Shown: positions 34,320 to 45,594, counted from the stretch's first letter. The stretch is 64,000 bases of DNA from Natronobacterium texcoconense (GCF_900104065.1 NZ_FNLC01000001.1:1178001-1242000), one strand, 5' to 3'. Numbers and translations are program-made. The notes: generated by a model not told the origin, from the letters alone.

Positions 34320-35186
34320 TTACCCGAACTTGCCCGTGATGTAGTCCTCGACGCGGTCGTGTTCGGGGTTCTCGAAGATCTTGTTCGTGTCGTCGAACTC
34401 GACGAGTTCGCCGCCGGTGAGGAAGACGGCCGTCTTGTCGGAGATACGGGCCGCCTGCTGCATGTTGTGGGTGACGATGACGACCGTGTACTCCTCGGCG
34501 AGTTCCTCGACGAGGTCCTCGATCTTCGAGGTCGCGACGGGGTCGAGCGCCGAGGCCGGTTCGTCCATCAGAATGACCTCGGGGTCGGTCGCGATCGCTC
34601 GAGCGATACAGAGTCGCTGCTGCTGGCCACCCGAAAGATCAAGTCCCGACGAGTCGAGTTGGTCTTCGACCTCGTCGAGGAGCGCGGCACGCTCGAGTGC
34701 CGTCCGGACTTTCTCCTCGACGTCGCCGTCGTCTTTCCCCTGAACGCGGAGTCCGTAGGCGACGTTGTCGAAGATGCTCTTCGGGAAGGGGTTCGGTTTC
34801 TGGAAGACCATGCCGATCTTCCGGCGGAGAGCGACGGGGTCGACGTCTTCGTCGTAGACGTTCTTTCCGCGGAAGTAGAGGTCGCCCTCGACGCGTGCGA
34901 CGTCGATGAGGTCGTTCATCCGGTTGATCGACCGCAGGAACGTCGACTTCCCACAGCCCGAGGGTCCGATGAGAGCGGTCACCTGCTGTTCGGGAATCTC
35001 CATCGAAATACCCTGGAGCGCCTGGTCGTCGCCGTAGTAGACGTCGAGATCGCGAGACTCGAGGATTGTTTCGGAGACGTCGGGACCGTCGAGCGGTGCC
35101 TCTTCGGTCTCCACGCCGGTCTCGGGTTCGGAACGGCCGGTCTCGGAAGTCGATACGGTTCGTGGGCCGCCGCCGTTCGCGGTCAT
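34320..35186 (-). CDS. pstB: Phosphate ABC transporter ATP-binding protein (288 aa)
   Basis: Residues 1-40 form an acidic leader absent from bacterial PstB. Walker A is GPSGCGKST at 74-82, the signature is [10 protein letters not shown], Walker B is [13 protein letters not shown], and the H-loop histidine lies in IVTHNMQQ. The PstB-specific Q-loop region [11 protein letters not shown] is intact. It energises phosphate uptake with PstA and PstC. The gene is on the same strand as pstA but separated by 193 bases containing its own likely promoter and three TACGTA palindromes. Confidence 0.96.
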   Translation of the reverse strand: MTANGGGPRTVSTSETGRSEPETGVETEEAPLDGPDVSETILESRDLDVYYGDDQALQGISMEIPEQQVTALIGPSGCGKSTFLRSINRMNDLIDVARVEGDLYFRGKNVYDEDVDPVALRRKIGMVFQKPNPFPKSIFDNVAYGLRVQGKDDGDVEEKVRTALERAALLDEVEDQLDSSGLDLSGGQQQRLCIARAIATDPEVILMDEPASALDPVATSKIEDLVEELAEEYTVVIVTHNMQQAARISDKTAVFLTGGELVEFDDTNKIFENPEHDRVEDYITGKFG

Positions 35187-35263
35187 ACGAGGTACCTAGG
35201 CGTTGGTCCTGGCGCAGTTACCTGTTCCGGATTCGGTCGGTCGATCGGCTGTTCGGCTGCCAT

Positions 35264-35335
35264 TACGTAGTCGATGGCACGTCCCGGACAAATACTCCAC
35301 TATGATACGTATGTCGGAAAACTGTGGGATACGTA
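35264..35335 (-). promoter_or_regulatory. Three TACGTA palindromes in the pstA-pstB gap
   Basis: TACGTA occurs at 35264-35269, 35306-35311 and 35330-35335, spaced 42 and 24 bases. A TATA-like CTATATAG (35338-35345) lies upstream of them on the minus strand. In this GC-rich sequence a 6-base AT-containing palindrome is uncommon, so the cluster looks like a set of regulator sites controlling pstB. No known binding protein can be assigned. Confidence 0.4.
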
Positions 35336-35379
35336 GCACTATATAGTCTGCAGGAATCGAGAGGAAAACGGAGCGAGTC

Positions 35380-36309
35380 TCACCCGCGAGGATCGTACCG
35401 GTTGCGGATGTAGATCGCGACGGCGTTCATCAGCAACAGTACGGTCAGCAGGACGACGATCCCTGCCGCAGCGACGTGCTGGAAGTCGTCTTCGGGGAGT
35501 TTCGCCCACTCGAAGATCTGCATCGGCATTGCACCGAACGGCCCCGTCGGATCGGTCAGGTCCGGCGGCGCAAACAGCGTCGTCGCCGCACCGACCATCA
35601 GGATCGGCGCCGTTTCACCGATCGCTCGAGATAGCGAGAGGATAATCCCAGTCATGATGCCCGGGACCGCCTCCGGGAGGACGACGTTGCGGATCGTCTG
35701 CCACTTCGTCGCACCCGCACCGTAGGACGCCTGGCGCATCGAGTCGGGAACCGCTCGCAGCGACTCCTGGGACTGGACGATGACGATCGGCAGGATCAAC
35801 AGGGTAAGCGTCAGCGAACCCGCGATGAGACTCTGCCCTGTCTGGAGTGCCCGGACGAACACCGCCAGGCCGAGCAGTCCGTAGACGATCGACGGAACGC
35901 CCGCGAGGTTCGAGATGTTCGCCTCGATAAACCGCGTCAGGAAGGTATCACCGGCGTACTCCTCGAGGTAGATCGCCGCACCGACACCCAGGAACAGGGT
36001 GAAGATAGCGGTGAGCGTGATCAGATAGATCGAGCCGACGATCATCGGGTACATCCCGCCGGGACCGGTTGGGAGGTCACCGTAATTCGACGGATCGTAG
36101 TGTTCGACGATCTGGGACGGCGGATACGTCAGGAACTCCCAGGTGAGCCAGCCCCAGGCCTCGACGATTACGTCGACCAGCAACGCGACGAGTGCCACGA
36201 TGCCGACCATCGTCGCGGCAAAACACAGCCCGAGGAAGACCCGCCCGAGCTGGCGTTTGCGTTTCACCGCCGATTCGTCGAACTCGAACTCGCTCGTTTC
36301 CGTACTCAT
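35380..36309 (-). CDS. pstA: Phosphate ABC transporter permease PstA (309 aa)
   Basis: Six predicted membrane helices; the EAA-type loop reads [29 protein letters not shown], followed by [16 protein letters not shown], typical of PstA. The family signature [14 protein letters not shown] lies in the third helix region. ATG at 36309 overlaps the pstC stop (ATGA). The large external loop contains a Pro/Gly-rich stretch ([18 protein letters not shown]) also seen in other PstA proteins. Works with PstC to form the membrane channel. Confidence 0.95.
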   Translation of the reverse strand: MSTETSEFEFDESAVKRKRQLGRVFLGLCFAATMVGIVALVALLVDVIVEAWGWLTWEFLTYPPSQIVEHYDPSNYGDLPTGPGGMYPMIVGSIYLITLTAIFTLFLGVGAAIYLEEYAGDTFLTRFIEANISNLAGVPSIVYGLLGLAVFVRALQTGQSLIAGSLTLTLLILPIVIVQSQESLRAVPDSMRQASYGAGATKWQTIRNVVLPEAVPGIMTGIILSLSRAIGETAPILMVGAATTLFAPPDLTDPTGPFGAMPMQIFEWAKLPEDDFQHVAAAGIVVLLTVLLLMNAVAIYIRNRYDPRG

Positions 36310-37247
36310 TGGTACTCCTCCCGGTAGCGCGACCGGATCCACATACTGAAGACGTTCATCAGGAACGTCATCACGAACAGGGTCAGCCCGATCGCAAACA
36401 GGCTCTGGTACCCGATCGATCCAACCGACGCGTCACCGGTCCCGATCTCGACCATGTATGCCGTCATCGTCTGAATCTCCTCGAACGGATCGTTCGTAAT
36501 CTGGGGCAGGGCCCCGGCCGCGAGCGTGACGGCCATCGTCTCGCCGATTGCCCGCGAAATCGCGAGGATGTACGCCGCCATGATCCCCGACAGCGACGCC
36601 GGCAACACGACCTGCGTCGAAACCTCGAACTTCGTCGCTCCGAGTCCGTAGGCGGCGTTTCGAAGCGAATCGGGGACCGCCGACATCGCGTCCTCGGAAA
36701 TCGAAGACACCATCGGGATGATCATGACTCCGACGACGATCGCCCCCGCCGCAGCGTTGAACGTCCCCGGAACCGGTAGGAACTCGACGTGCCTCCCGAG
36801 TGACTGCAGGATCGGCGTGATAAACGACAATGCGAAGAAGCCGTAGACGATCGTCGGAATCCCCGCGAGAATCTCGAGCGTCGGCTTTACGACCTTCCGG
36901 ACCCGCGGATCGGCGTACTCGGAGAGGTAGATCGCGGTCAGCGTTCCGACCGGAATCGCGATCAACGCCGAGCCGACGGTAATCATCAGGGTTCCCCAGA
37001 CCAGCGGTAACACACCGAAACTCGGGTTGTCGGCCGCTCGTGGCGACCAGTTAGTCCCCGTGAAGTACTCGGTCAGCGAGACGTACGAGAAGAAATCCAT
37101 CGCGCCGTCGACCAGGACGACGATGATCGCGAGCGTCGTCGCGACGGTGACGAACGCACACGCGAAAAAGACGTACCGAGCAACCTTGTCGCCCAGCGTC
37201 CCGACGTCGTTACCGTTCCGGCTCAGATCCAGTGGTTCAGTACTCAT
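36306..37247 (-). CDS. pstC: Phosphate ABC transporter permease PstC (313 aa)
   Basis: Six membrane helices with the N-terminal helix [20 protein letters not shown], the external [17 protein letters not shown] and the EAA loop [29 protein letters not shown] followed by [15 protein letters not shown]. Paralogous to PstA; the SRAIGET motif is conserved in both. The ATG at 37247 lies four bases inside the pstS stop region. Part of the pstS-pstC-pstA operon. Confidence 0.95.
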   Translation of the reverse strand: MSTEPLDLSRNGNDVGTLGDKVARYVFFACAFVTVATTLAIIVVLVDGAMDFFSYVSLTEYFTGTNWSPRAADNPSFGVLPLVWGTLMITVGSALIAIPVGTLTAIYLSEYADPRVRKVVKPTLEILAGIPTIVYGFFALSFITPILQSLGRHVEFLPVPGTFNAAAGAIVVGVMIIPMVSSISEDAMSAVPDSLRNAAYGLGATKFEVSTQVVLPASLSGIMAAYILAISRAIGETMAVTLAAGALPQITNDPFEEIQTMTAYMVEIGTGDASVGSIGYQSLFAIGLTLFVMTFLMNVFSMWIRSRYREEYQ

Positions 37248-38236
37248 GTATACCTCTCGATGGCGTCCTCGAGTTTCTCCCGCTGATCTTCGATCGTCTC
37301 GTCGGGAACGGCGTAGAACCCGACGTCACGTGCCGTCTCCTGGGTGTTCTCGAGGTAGAACCGCATGAACTCTCGGAACTCGGGCCGCTCGAGTTCGTCC
37401 AGGCGTACGTAGAGAAACATTGGCCGGGACAGGGGCTGGTACTCCTGTGCTTCGATCGTTTCCGGAGTCGGGATTACGCAGCCGTCACCGTTGTCGATGG
37501 CGATCAGGTCGACGTCGTCCTCGTTCTCGTAATAGTAGCCAGCGCCGCCGAAACCGACAGCGTACTGGTTGCCACGGACGCCACGGATGATGTTGTTCGT
37601 GTCCGGCGAGCCGCTGTAATCGTTGCGGATGTTTCCGACGGCACCGTTTATCTGCTCGGTGAAGTAGTCGTACGTCCCCGAGGCGGCGTCACGTCCGTAG
37701 AACGAAATCGGTTCGTCGGGCCAGCCATCGTTGTCGTCGTCGAGGTCCGCCCACGTCTCGACGTCCGACCCTCGCTCCCACATCCGGTTGAGCTGGTCGA
37801 CCGTGAGACAGTCACACCAGTCGTTCTGTGGGTGTTTCATGACTGCGAGGCCGTCCAGCACGACCTCGAGTTCGAGCCAGTCGACGTTGTTTTCCTCACA
37901 CTGTTCTCGTTCGTCGTCGCTGATCGCTCGACTCGCGTTCTGGAGTTCGGTTTCACCCCGGCAAAACTGCTGGAATCCGGCTCCAGTACCGGAGCCGCTG
38001 ACTGGAATGTCTACCTGGTTGTTCTCCCACATGAACAGCTCGGCCACGAGCGCGCTGTTTGGCAACAGCGTGTTCGAACCGTCGATCGTGATTCGCCCCT
38101 CGAGCCCGCTGTCTTCGCCACGTGTGATACAGCCAGCAAGTCCAGCAAGAGCGGTTCCCGCAGTGCCGAGTAGAACGCGCCGACGTGAGAGTCCACCGTC
38201 GTCGGCCCGATTCGATATCGGCTCATTTCCCATCAT
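37244..38236 (-). CDS. pstS: Phosphate-binding lipoprotein PstS (330 aa)
   Basis: Tat lipoprotein signal LSRRRVLLGTAGTALAGLAGC with lipobox C36. The phosphate-binding fold starts ITIDGSNTLLPNS (phosphate anchor Ser/Thr) and continues VSGSGTGAGFQQFCRGETELQNASRAI, SFYGRDAASGTYDYF and VRGNQYAVGFGGAGYY. Two ATG codons next to each other (38236, 38233) are both possible starts. First gene of the operon; divergent from the AbrB-PhoU regulator across a 159-base control region. Confidence 0.96.
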   Translation of the reverse strand: MMGNEPISNRADDGGLSRRRVLLGTAGTALAGLAGCITRGEDSGLEGRITIDGSNTLLPNSALVAELFMWENNQVDIPVSGSGTGAGFQQFCRGETELQNASRAISDDEREQCEENNVDWLELEVVLDGLAVMKHPQNDWCDCLTVDQLNRMWERGSDVETWADLDDDNDGWPDEPISFYGRDAASGTYDYFTEQINGAVGNIRNDYSGSPDTNNIIRGVRGNQYAVGFGGAGYYYENEDDVDLIAIDNGDGCVIPTPETIEAQEYQPLSRPMFLYVRLDELERPEFREFMRFYLENTQETARDVGFYAVPDETIEDQREKLEDAIERYT

Positions 38237-38395
38237 TCACCTAGTGGGGATATCGTCTCTAAATACTCTACTATGTTCTCTATATACTGCTATATGGGGC
38301 AATCATTCGCACGAGGTGAACTGGCGGCCTGTATACGACGGCCTATGAGGACAGCACACCGGTCACTGTCTGGCGTCTCGTACTCGAATCTATAG
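38237..38395. promoter_or_regulatory. Divergent control region pstS / AbrB-PhoU regulator
   Basis: An AT-rich core, CTCTATATACTGCTATATGG (38278-38297), holds overlapping TATA-like boxes that can point both ways. CTAAATACTC (38258-38267) may be the pstS TATA element at about -28. Phosphate-dependent control is expected from the gene context; no known operator is recognised. Confidence 0.5.
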
Positions 38396-39436
38396 ATGGA
38401 TGTGGATTTACGTTTGGATCTCGAACGCCGATCCATGGAGACGCGCAAAGTACAGGTGACGGGTGGGTCGACGTACACCGTCTCGCTCCCGAAAGGGTGG
38501 GCGACGGAAAACGACGTCAGTTCCGGGACGGTCGTCGAACTTTTCCCCGAGGACGACGCCTTGCTGCTGACGCCACGGAGCGAGACCGAACGGCAGGAAG
38601 GAACCCTCGACGTCTCGGATCTCGAGGGCGAACGGCTCACGCGGGCCGTAATGACGATGTACGTAAGCGGCTTCGATATCATCCGTCTCGAGGCCAGCCG
38701 GATCACGACCGACCAGCGACGAGCGATCAGGGACGCGACACAGAGTCTCGTCGGCGTCGAAGTCCTCTCGGAAACGACCGACAGCGTCGTCATCCAGGAT
38801 CTACTCGACTCCTCGGAACTGTCGATCGTCAACGCCGTCCGGCGGATGCGTCTGATCGCGACCTCGATGCTCGAGGACGCGGTGCGGGCGCTGGTCGAGA
38901 ACGACGACGACATCGCTCACGACGTCATCGAACGCGACGACGACGTCGACCGACTCTGGCTGGTCGTCTCCCGGATCTTCCGGGCGACGCTTCGCTCGCC
39001 CCGCGCCGCCGAAGAACTCGGCGTCTCCCGCGAGGACTGTTTCGACTTCCACTCGAGCGCCCGGCAACTCGAGCGTATCGCCGATCACGCGGCCAAGATC
39101 AGCCAGCTCGCGCTCAAACTCGGCGACATTCCAGCGGAAGTCGACGACGCGCTCGCAGCCCTGCACGCCGACGCGTCGGACGTTCTCGAGAAGTCGATGG
39201 ACGCGCTGTTCGCCGAGGAAACCGACGAAGCGAATCGACTCGGTCACGCCGCTCACGAGGCCGTTCTCGAGATCGACGAACACACGCGACGCGTCGACGA
39301 CATGCTCCGAGACCTCGACCCCGTTCAGGCCCAGTCGCTGGGATTGATCGTCGACTCGCTGTCCCGGAGTGCAGACTACGGCGGCAACATCGCCGAAACC
39401 GCGCTCCAGAAGGCAGCGCCTCGTCCGCGGTCGTAA
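38396..39436 (+). CDS. AbrB-PhoU fusion, phosphate-uptake regulator (346 aa)
   Basis: The N-terminal swapped-hairpin AbrB/SpoVT DNA-binding domain reads METRKVQVTGGSTYTVSLPKGWATENDVSSGTVVEL; the rest is a PhoU-like helical pair (residues about 115-205 and 215-335) with ARQLERIADHAAKISQLALKLG. This protein type is thought to link PhoU sensing to transcription in archaea. It is divergent from pstS, so it probably controls the pst genes and itself. ATG at 38435 (METRKV) is an alternative start that gives the usual family N-terminus. Confidence 0.88.
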   Translation: MDVDLRLDLERRSMETRKVQVTGGSTYTVSLPKGWATENDVSSGTVVELFPEDDALLLTPRSETERQEGTLDVSDLEGERLTRAVMTMYVSGFDIIRLEASRITTDQRRAIRDATQSLVGVEVLSETTDSVVIQDLLDSSELSIVNAVRRMRLIATSMLEDAVRALVENDDDIAHDVIERDDDVDRLWLVVSRIFRATLRSPRAAEELGVSREDCFDFHSSARQLERIADHAAKISQLALKLGDIPAEVDDALAALHADASDVLEKSMDALFAEETDEANRLGHAAHEAVLEIDEHTRRVDDMLRDLDPVQAQSLGLIVDSLSRSADYGGNIAETALQKAAPRPRS

Positions 39437-39529
39437 GCGACGAGAGCAGGCAAACGGCACGTTCGTCACACAGATCGTCGAACCGGAAGCGGCCAGAAGG
39501 TAGATTTGTACCTGTTAGTGAATGAAGAT

Positions 39530-39979
39530 ATGGTCTCGAGGCGGAAACTGTTGGGTGGAGTCGCTACGGCCTCACTGCTGTCGCTGTCCGGTTGTCTGGC
39601 GAATATGGACGTCGTCAACTATTACAAGAAAGCGGATCAGCTATTTCAGGCTGCGGAGGTCTCGAGAGAAGAGGGAGAACTCGAAGACGCGATGTTTCTG
39701 TACGGAGAGTCTGCCACCTACTTCGAATCTGCGAGAGAGCTGACGGAGAACGAACACTCCGAACGATTCTGTTACGAAGCCCGGGAAGTCGCACGGATTC
39801 ACGAGGAGGCGACCGAGGCGATGATCGAAGAACACGACCCCGACGACGACGAGACGTGGGACGTCCCGGACGACATCAGCGAGTACGTCGAACCCAGTGA
39901 CCGTCGGAAACTCGACGAGTACGAGATCCGATATTCGGCAGCCCTGGAGCGACGAACTCGTCTCCCCTCTTCTTCCTAA
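39530..39979 (+). CDS. Helical Tat lipoprotein, TPR-like (149 aa)
   Basis: Signal VSRRKLLGGVATASLLSLSGC with lipobox C21. The mature part is mainly helical: YYKKADQLFQAAEVSREEGELEDAMFLYGESATYFESARELTEN resembles two tetratricopeptide-like helix pairs, followed by a Asp-rich linker (DPDDDETWDVPDD). No specific function. ATG at 39530 is chosen (longer frame begins before the signal peptide). Confidence 0.7.
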   Translation: MVSRRKLLGGVATASLLSLSGCLANMDVVNYYKKADQLFQAAEVSREEGELEDAMFLYGESATYFESARELTENEHSERFCYEAREVARIHEEATEAMIEEHDPDDDETWDVPDDISEYVEPSDRRKLDEYEIRYSAALERRTRLPSSS

Positions 39980-40107
39980 CAGCGTGCGATCCCTGGCGAC
40001 GAACCTGCCCGTTCTTCGGAGTTGTGACGCAGGAAACCCACGTTGTATTTGGCAAACGGGTCGGCCCCGCTCGTTTCGATCCTGTTGGTACTACCGGGAA
40101 TGCAGTG

Positions 40108-40130
40108 TCGAAGAAAACCTTTGAAAACGG
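40108..40130 (-). terminator. Probable T-rich terminator after rps8e
   Basis: Reading the minus strand after the S8e stop, two T-tracts (GTTTTC, GGTTTTCTTCG) occur within 23 bases. Haloarchaea often end transcripts at such T-rich stretches. No convergent gene lies closer than 150 bases. Confidence 0.4.
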
Positions 40131-40131
40131 C

Positions 40132-40506
40132 TTACTCGTCGAGCAGAACGGCGTTGACCTGTCCGGTCTGGCCGGGACGGGACGTTACGCGTGCTTGCCC
40201 TTCGGACGTCTCGATGACGGCGCCTTTCGTGATGATGTTTCGGCGGACGTAGTTGGGGTTTGCCTCGTTCTCGACGACGTCCTCGATTTCGGCCGAGACG
40301 GTCTCGTCGCCGTTGTTGACGCTTGCGACGTTCGTCGCAAGCGCACGAGTCTTCGTATCGTTACCGCGGACGTCGACAGTACGGAACCGGGGCTCGCCGA
40401 CCTGCGTCTCGGTCGGGAGTCGGCCGAGTTCGTCCTTTCGGCGCTTGCGAACGTTCTTCAGTCGACCGCCGGTACGCTTGCGCGTAGAGCGTCCCTGATC
40501 TTGCAT
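40132..40506 (-). CDS. rps8e: 30S ribosomal protein S8e (124 aa)
   Basis: Archaeal/eukaryal ribosomal protein; the basic start QDQGRSTRKRTGGRLKNVRKRRKDELGR and the later RRNIITKGAVIETSEGQARVTSRPGQTGQVNAVL match S8e over the full length. Acidic insertions (NNGDETVSAEIEDVVENEAN) are the halophilic adaptation. It is a single gene here, away from large ribosomal operons, as in other archaea. Confidence 0.96.
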   Translation of the reverse strand: MQDQGRSTRKRTGGRLKNVRKRRKDELGRLPTETQVGEPRFRTVDVRGNDTKTRALATNVASVNNGDETVSAEIEDVVENEANPNYVRRNIITKGAVIETSEGQARVTSRPGQTGQVNAVLLDE

Positions 40507-40621
40507 ATACGGGAGAAATCGTGGCGTCTACTTGAATGCACGCTTTCACGCCGGCGGACCCGTCCACCCCGCCTCGGTCCAATCCACTGTCCATTTCGTG
40601 TCGCGGGACGAACCACACACA

Positions 40622-41587
40622 ATGAGTGTCTCGTCTCTTCGTCGCCGACTCCGGGCCGTCGCTCTGGAGGCAGACCGTCGGTACGTCGCCTTCGGTATCG
40701 TTTCGGTCGGAACCGTTCTTCTCGCAGCCGTCGTGTTCGATAGCGGCTTCACGAACCCGCTCCCGCTGTACTATCTCTACGGTGGCCTCGTCGCTGGGAA
40801 CGTCACCCTCATTACCGTCGTCGTTTCGATCAACCAGCTGGTTCTCTCTCGCGACTTCGGCTCGCCGAATCAATTGCGAGACGAGATCAGGCAAACGATC
40901 GACTTCCACCGGTCCGCGACGAACCGAACGGACGTCCCGTTCGAACCGGCTCCGTTCTTCCAGGCGTCAGTCGACCAACTCGAGTCCTACTCGACCGCTC
41001 TCAGCCGATCGGTTGTGGACAGCGACGAAGCCGGACGTGAGCTTTCGGCTGCCGTGTCGACGTTCAATTCCCGAATCGACGAGCACGTCTCGGCAGTTCG
41101 AACCCGCCTCGAGGACGACGCGTCGTCTCCATTGCTCGCCGTCGTCGTCGCGGTGCTTCCAGTCAGATACATGGACCTCATCCAGTCAGTCCAGTACGTC
41201 AAAACCGAATTCGCAGACGAATTGTCCGCGGACGACGAGAACCTACTCGAGGAGGTCCGCACCGAACTCGAGCAACTAGATATTGCCCGGTACTATTTCG
41301 TCTCGATTGCTATCCAGCGCGAACTGTCGCGGCTGTCACAGACACTACTTTATACCGGCATCCCTGCCGTCTTCCTGGCGATCACGATGCTCGTTCGACT
41401 GGCGGGCTACGAAACAGCCGCGGAACTATCGATGGCGACGATTCTGCTTGCGATACTGACAGTCGCCATCGGATTCCTCCCGATAGCCCTGTTGACTGCC
41501 TTTGCAGTGCGAATATCGATCGTCGCACGACACGTCTCGATTACGCCGTTCGATCTACGACTCGAGCGGGAACCAGTGGAAAAATAG
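40622..41587 (+). CDS. Conserved haloarchaeal membrane protein, four to five helices (321 aa)
   Basis: Two hydrophobic segments near the N-terminus (VAFGIVSVGTVLLAAVVF and YLYGGLVAGNVTLITVVVSI) are followed by a helical cytoplasmic region of about 130 residues, a moderately hydrophobic LLAVVVAVLPVRYMDLI stretch, and two C-terminal helices (GIPAVFLAITMLVRLAG, ATILLAILTVAIGFLPIALL). Family not assigned. ATG at 40622 is chosen; it lies 115 bases after the divergent rps8e start, and ends 2 bases before the malic enzyme stop. Confidence 0.72.
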   Translation: MSVSSLRRRLRAVALEADRRYVAFGIVSVGTVLLAAVVFDSGFTNPLPLYYLYGGLVAGNVTLITVVVSINQLVLSRDFGSPNQLRDEIRQTIDFHRSATNRTDVPFEPAPFFQASVDQLESYSTALSRSVVDSDEAGRELSAAVSTFNSRIDEHVSAVRTRLEDDASSPLLAVVVAVLPVRYMDLIQSVQYVKTEFADELSADDENLLEEVRTELEQLDIARYYFVSIAIQRELSRLSQTLLYTGIPAVFLAITMLVRLAGYETAAELSMATILLAILTVAIGFLPIALLTAFAVRISIVARHVSITPFDLRLEREPVEK

Positions 41588-41589
41588 GG

Positions 41590-43845
<2,256 letters not shown>

Positions 43846-43954
43846 ACCAGGGACACTAGGGGCGACCACTAAAAACAATGCGAAGGGGCATTTCGACATC
43901 TGTCGAATTATCGGCGGTGGAAACCGTCACTGGAACTGTTCCCCGTTTCGACCG

Positions 43955-43961
43955 TTTTATA
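43955..43961 (+). promoter_or_regulatory. TATA box of the phosphopantetheine adenylyltransferase gene
   Basis: TTTTATA, centred 28 bases before the ATG at 43986, predicts a leaderless transcript and supports that start over the longer upstream frame. Confidence 0.6.
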
Positions 43962-43985
43962 CGCACCGCGCCAGTCAGGAGGGAT

Positions 43986-44471
43986 ATGGACGTCGCGCTT
44001 GGTGGGACGTTCGACCCCGTTCACGACGGTCATCGCAAACTGTTCGAACGGGCGTTCGAACTCGGGGACGTAACAGTCGGACTGACGAGTGACGACCTCG
44101 CGCCCAAGACACGACAGGTCGACCGGGAGATCAGATCCTTCGAGCAGCGACGGGAGGATCTGGCGGACGAACTCGAGACCATCGCCGAGGAGTACGACCG
44201 CGAGTTCGAGATTCGCACGCTCGAGTCGCCGACCGGCATCGCGACCGAGCCCCAGTTCGAGTACCTTGTCGTCTCGCCGGAGACGCGCGAGGGTGGCGAA
44301 CGGATCAACGAAATCCGCCGCGAGCGAGGGCACGACGCTCTCGAAGTCGTCGTCGTCCCCCACGTTCGAGCCGAAGACGACGACATCATCTCGAGCACCC
44401 GGATCGTCAAGGGTGAGATCGACGAACATGGAAACGTCCTCGGCGATAGCGACGAGTCGACGACGGAATAG
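43986..44471 (+). CDS. coaD: Archaeal phosphopantetheine adenylyltransferase (161 aa)
   Basis: Transfers AMP from ATP to 4'-phosphopantetheine, the next-to-last step of coenzyme A synthesis. The nucleotidyltransferase motif GGTFDPVHDGH (residues 6-16, H13-x-x-H16) and the C-terminal DDIISSTRIVKGEID (ISSTRI motif) are present. The archaeal family differs from bacterial CoaD mainly in the middle section (EFEIRTLESPTGIATEPQFEYLVVSPET). The start is supported by the TATA box. The 20-residue acidic tail is not conserved. Confidence 0.94.
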   Translation: MDVALGGTFDPVHDGHRKLFERAFELGDVTVGLTSDDLAPKTRQVDREIRSFEQRREDLADELETIAEEYDREFEIRTLESPTGIATEPQFEYLVVSPETREGGERINEIRRERGHDALEVVVVPHVRAEDDDIISSTRIVKGEIDEHGNVLGDSDESTTE

Positions 44472-44602
44472 GAGAGAAGCGAGCGGCTACTCGAGTCCGA
44501 CTGCTGTTCCAGCATCGTATTCTCCAGTTACGGCCAGCAACAGTTCGCCGACCTCGGCTAACGTTCAGCTACGGTTACTCGCGATTGCCACGTCTTATCG
44601 CC

Positions 44603-44911
44603 TTACCAGCCCGGTGGCTCGAGGCCGGCGGTCTCCAGGACGTCTTTCCAGCGTGACTGGATCGACAGCCGTGAGACGTCCGCGGCGTCGGCGACCGTTC
44701 CCTGACTCACTCCCTCGCCGGCGACGAGCGAGCCGGCGTAGACGCTCGCCGCGAGTGCGGGCCGTTTGGATCGGTCGTCCTCGGGGACGTCGGCGAGAAA
44801 GAGATCGGCCGCACACGACCGTGCCTCGCTCGATAACTCCAGTCGGTCGGCGATTTGATCGAGTTCCTCGAGCCAGGACTCGTACTCGATGCGATCCCGG
44901 GCGCTGTGCAT
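44603..44911 (-). CDS. Single-cyclin-repeat TFB-like protein (102 aa)
   Basis: The sequence DQIADRLELSSEARSCAADLFLADVPEDDRSKRPALAASVYAGSLVAGEGVSQGTVADAADVSRLSIQSRWKDVL follows the cyclin-fold pattern of transcription factor B (TFIIB) repeats. Normal TFB has a zinc ribbon and two repeats (about 300 residues); this has one repeat and no ribbon or B-reader. It may act as an accessory factor or TFB competitor, but this is inference. ATG at 44911. Confidence 0.75.
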   Translation of the reverse strand: MHSARDRIEYESWLEELDQIADRLELSSEARSCAADLFLADVPEDDRSKRPALAASVYAGSLVAGEGVSQGTVADAADVSRLSIQSRWKDVLETAGLEPPGW

Positions 44912-45170
44912 ACCCGAACTATCGCCTCGTCCGAAATAAATCCGCGGACGAACCGTTTCTGTTCACCGGGTTACCGTTCCGGACCGCCAATACGGTGCTA
45001 CTGGACCCAACGGACAGCTACGAACGGGTAGGTGAACCGGCCGTTCTCTCCGGATTTCACTAGGAGGTGGCTACTAAAGCGGGGGGAAGATGAACGGATG
45101 GACGACCCGACAGTATTCACGACCGTCCACGACCCTTCGCCCGGCTTCGGTCACGGTCGGGCACACCGAC

Positions 45171-45344
45171 ATGAAAGAGCCAACCTGCAAACTCGTCTGT
45201 ACCGGCTGCGGGCTCGAGATGCCCTACCGGGACCGATCGCTGGCTGAACAGGCCGCGGAACTCCACCAGCTACGGGATCCGGAGCACGTAACCTTCATCG
45301 TTCCGCCGGACTGGTCCCCCGAGGAGCCGGTCAAGCATCAGTGA
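45171..45344 (+). CDS. Small zinc-finger-like protein (57 aa)
   Basis: ATG at 45171: MKEPTCKLVCTGCGLEMPYRDR has C-x3-C-x2-C, followed by a helix AEQAAELHQLRDPEHV. A small CxxC-type metal site is possible, with the histidines as extra ligands. Such tiny zinc-finger-type proteins are common in haloarchaea; no function known. The upstream 80 residues in the same frame lack coding bias. Confidence 0.55.
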   Translation: MKEPTCKLVCTGCGLEMPYRDRSLAEQAAELHQLRDPEHVTFIVPPDWSPEEPVKHQ

Positions 45345-45392
45345 CCGCTGGATCGACAGGTTCTTACTCGATTCGTGAAAATGCAGGAACGA

Positions 45393-45477
45393 GCGCGGGT
45401 AGCCAAGCTAGGCCAACGGCGCAGCGCTTAGGACGCTGTCCTGTAGAGGTCCGCCGGTTCGAATCCGGTCCCGCGCA
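45393..45477 (+). tRNA. tRNA-Leu (anticodon TAG)
   Basis: The 85-base cloverleaf has acceptor GCGCGGG/CCCGCGC, anticodon stem CAGCG/CGCTG around CTTAGGA (anticodon TAG, reads CUA), a long variable arm and a T-arm with loop TTCGAAT; discriminator A at 45477. No CCA encoded. The T-loop-to-3'-end part is repeated at 45574-45594. Confidence 0.96.
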
Positions 45478-45594
45478 TTGCTGTCGCGAGCTAACCCGCG
45501 AGCGACAGCAATCGTCGGCCGGTTCGAACCAGACGAGTCGCAGCGCGAACGGAGTGAGCGACCGTCTCGGCGAGGTTCGAATCCGGTCCCGCGC
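45454..45594 (+). repeat. Duplicated tRNA-Leu 3' end with hairpin module between the copies
   Basis: The sequence GGTTCGAATCCGGTCCCGCG plus C occurs inside the tRNA (45456-45476) and again at 45574-45594. Between them lie an 11-bp perfect hairpin, 45477-45487/45502-45512, a palindromic T-loop-like GGTTCGAACC (45521-45530) and the core AGCGCGAACGGAGTGAGCGA (45542-45561). The order equals that after tRNA-Ser at 16.6 kb. Confidence 0.9.
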
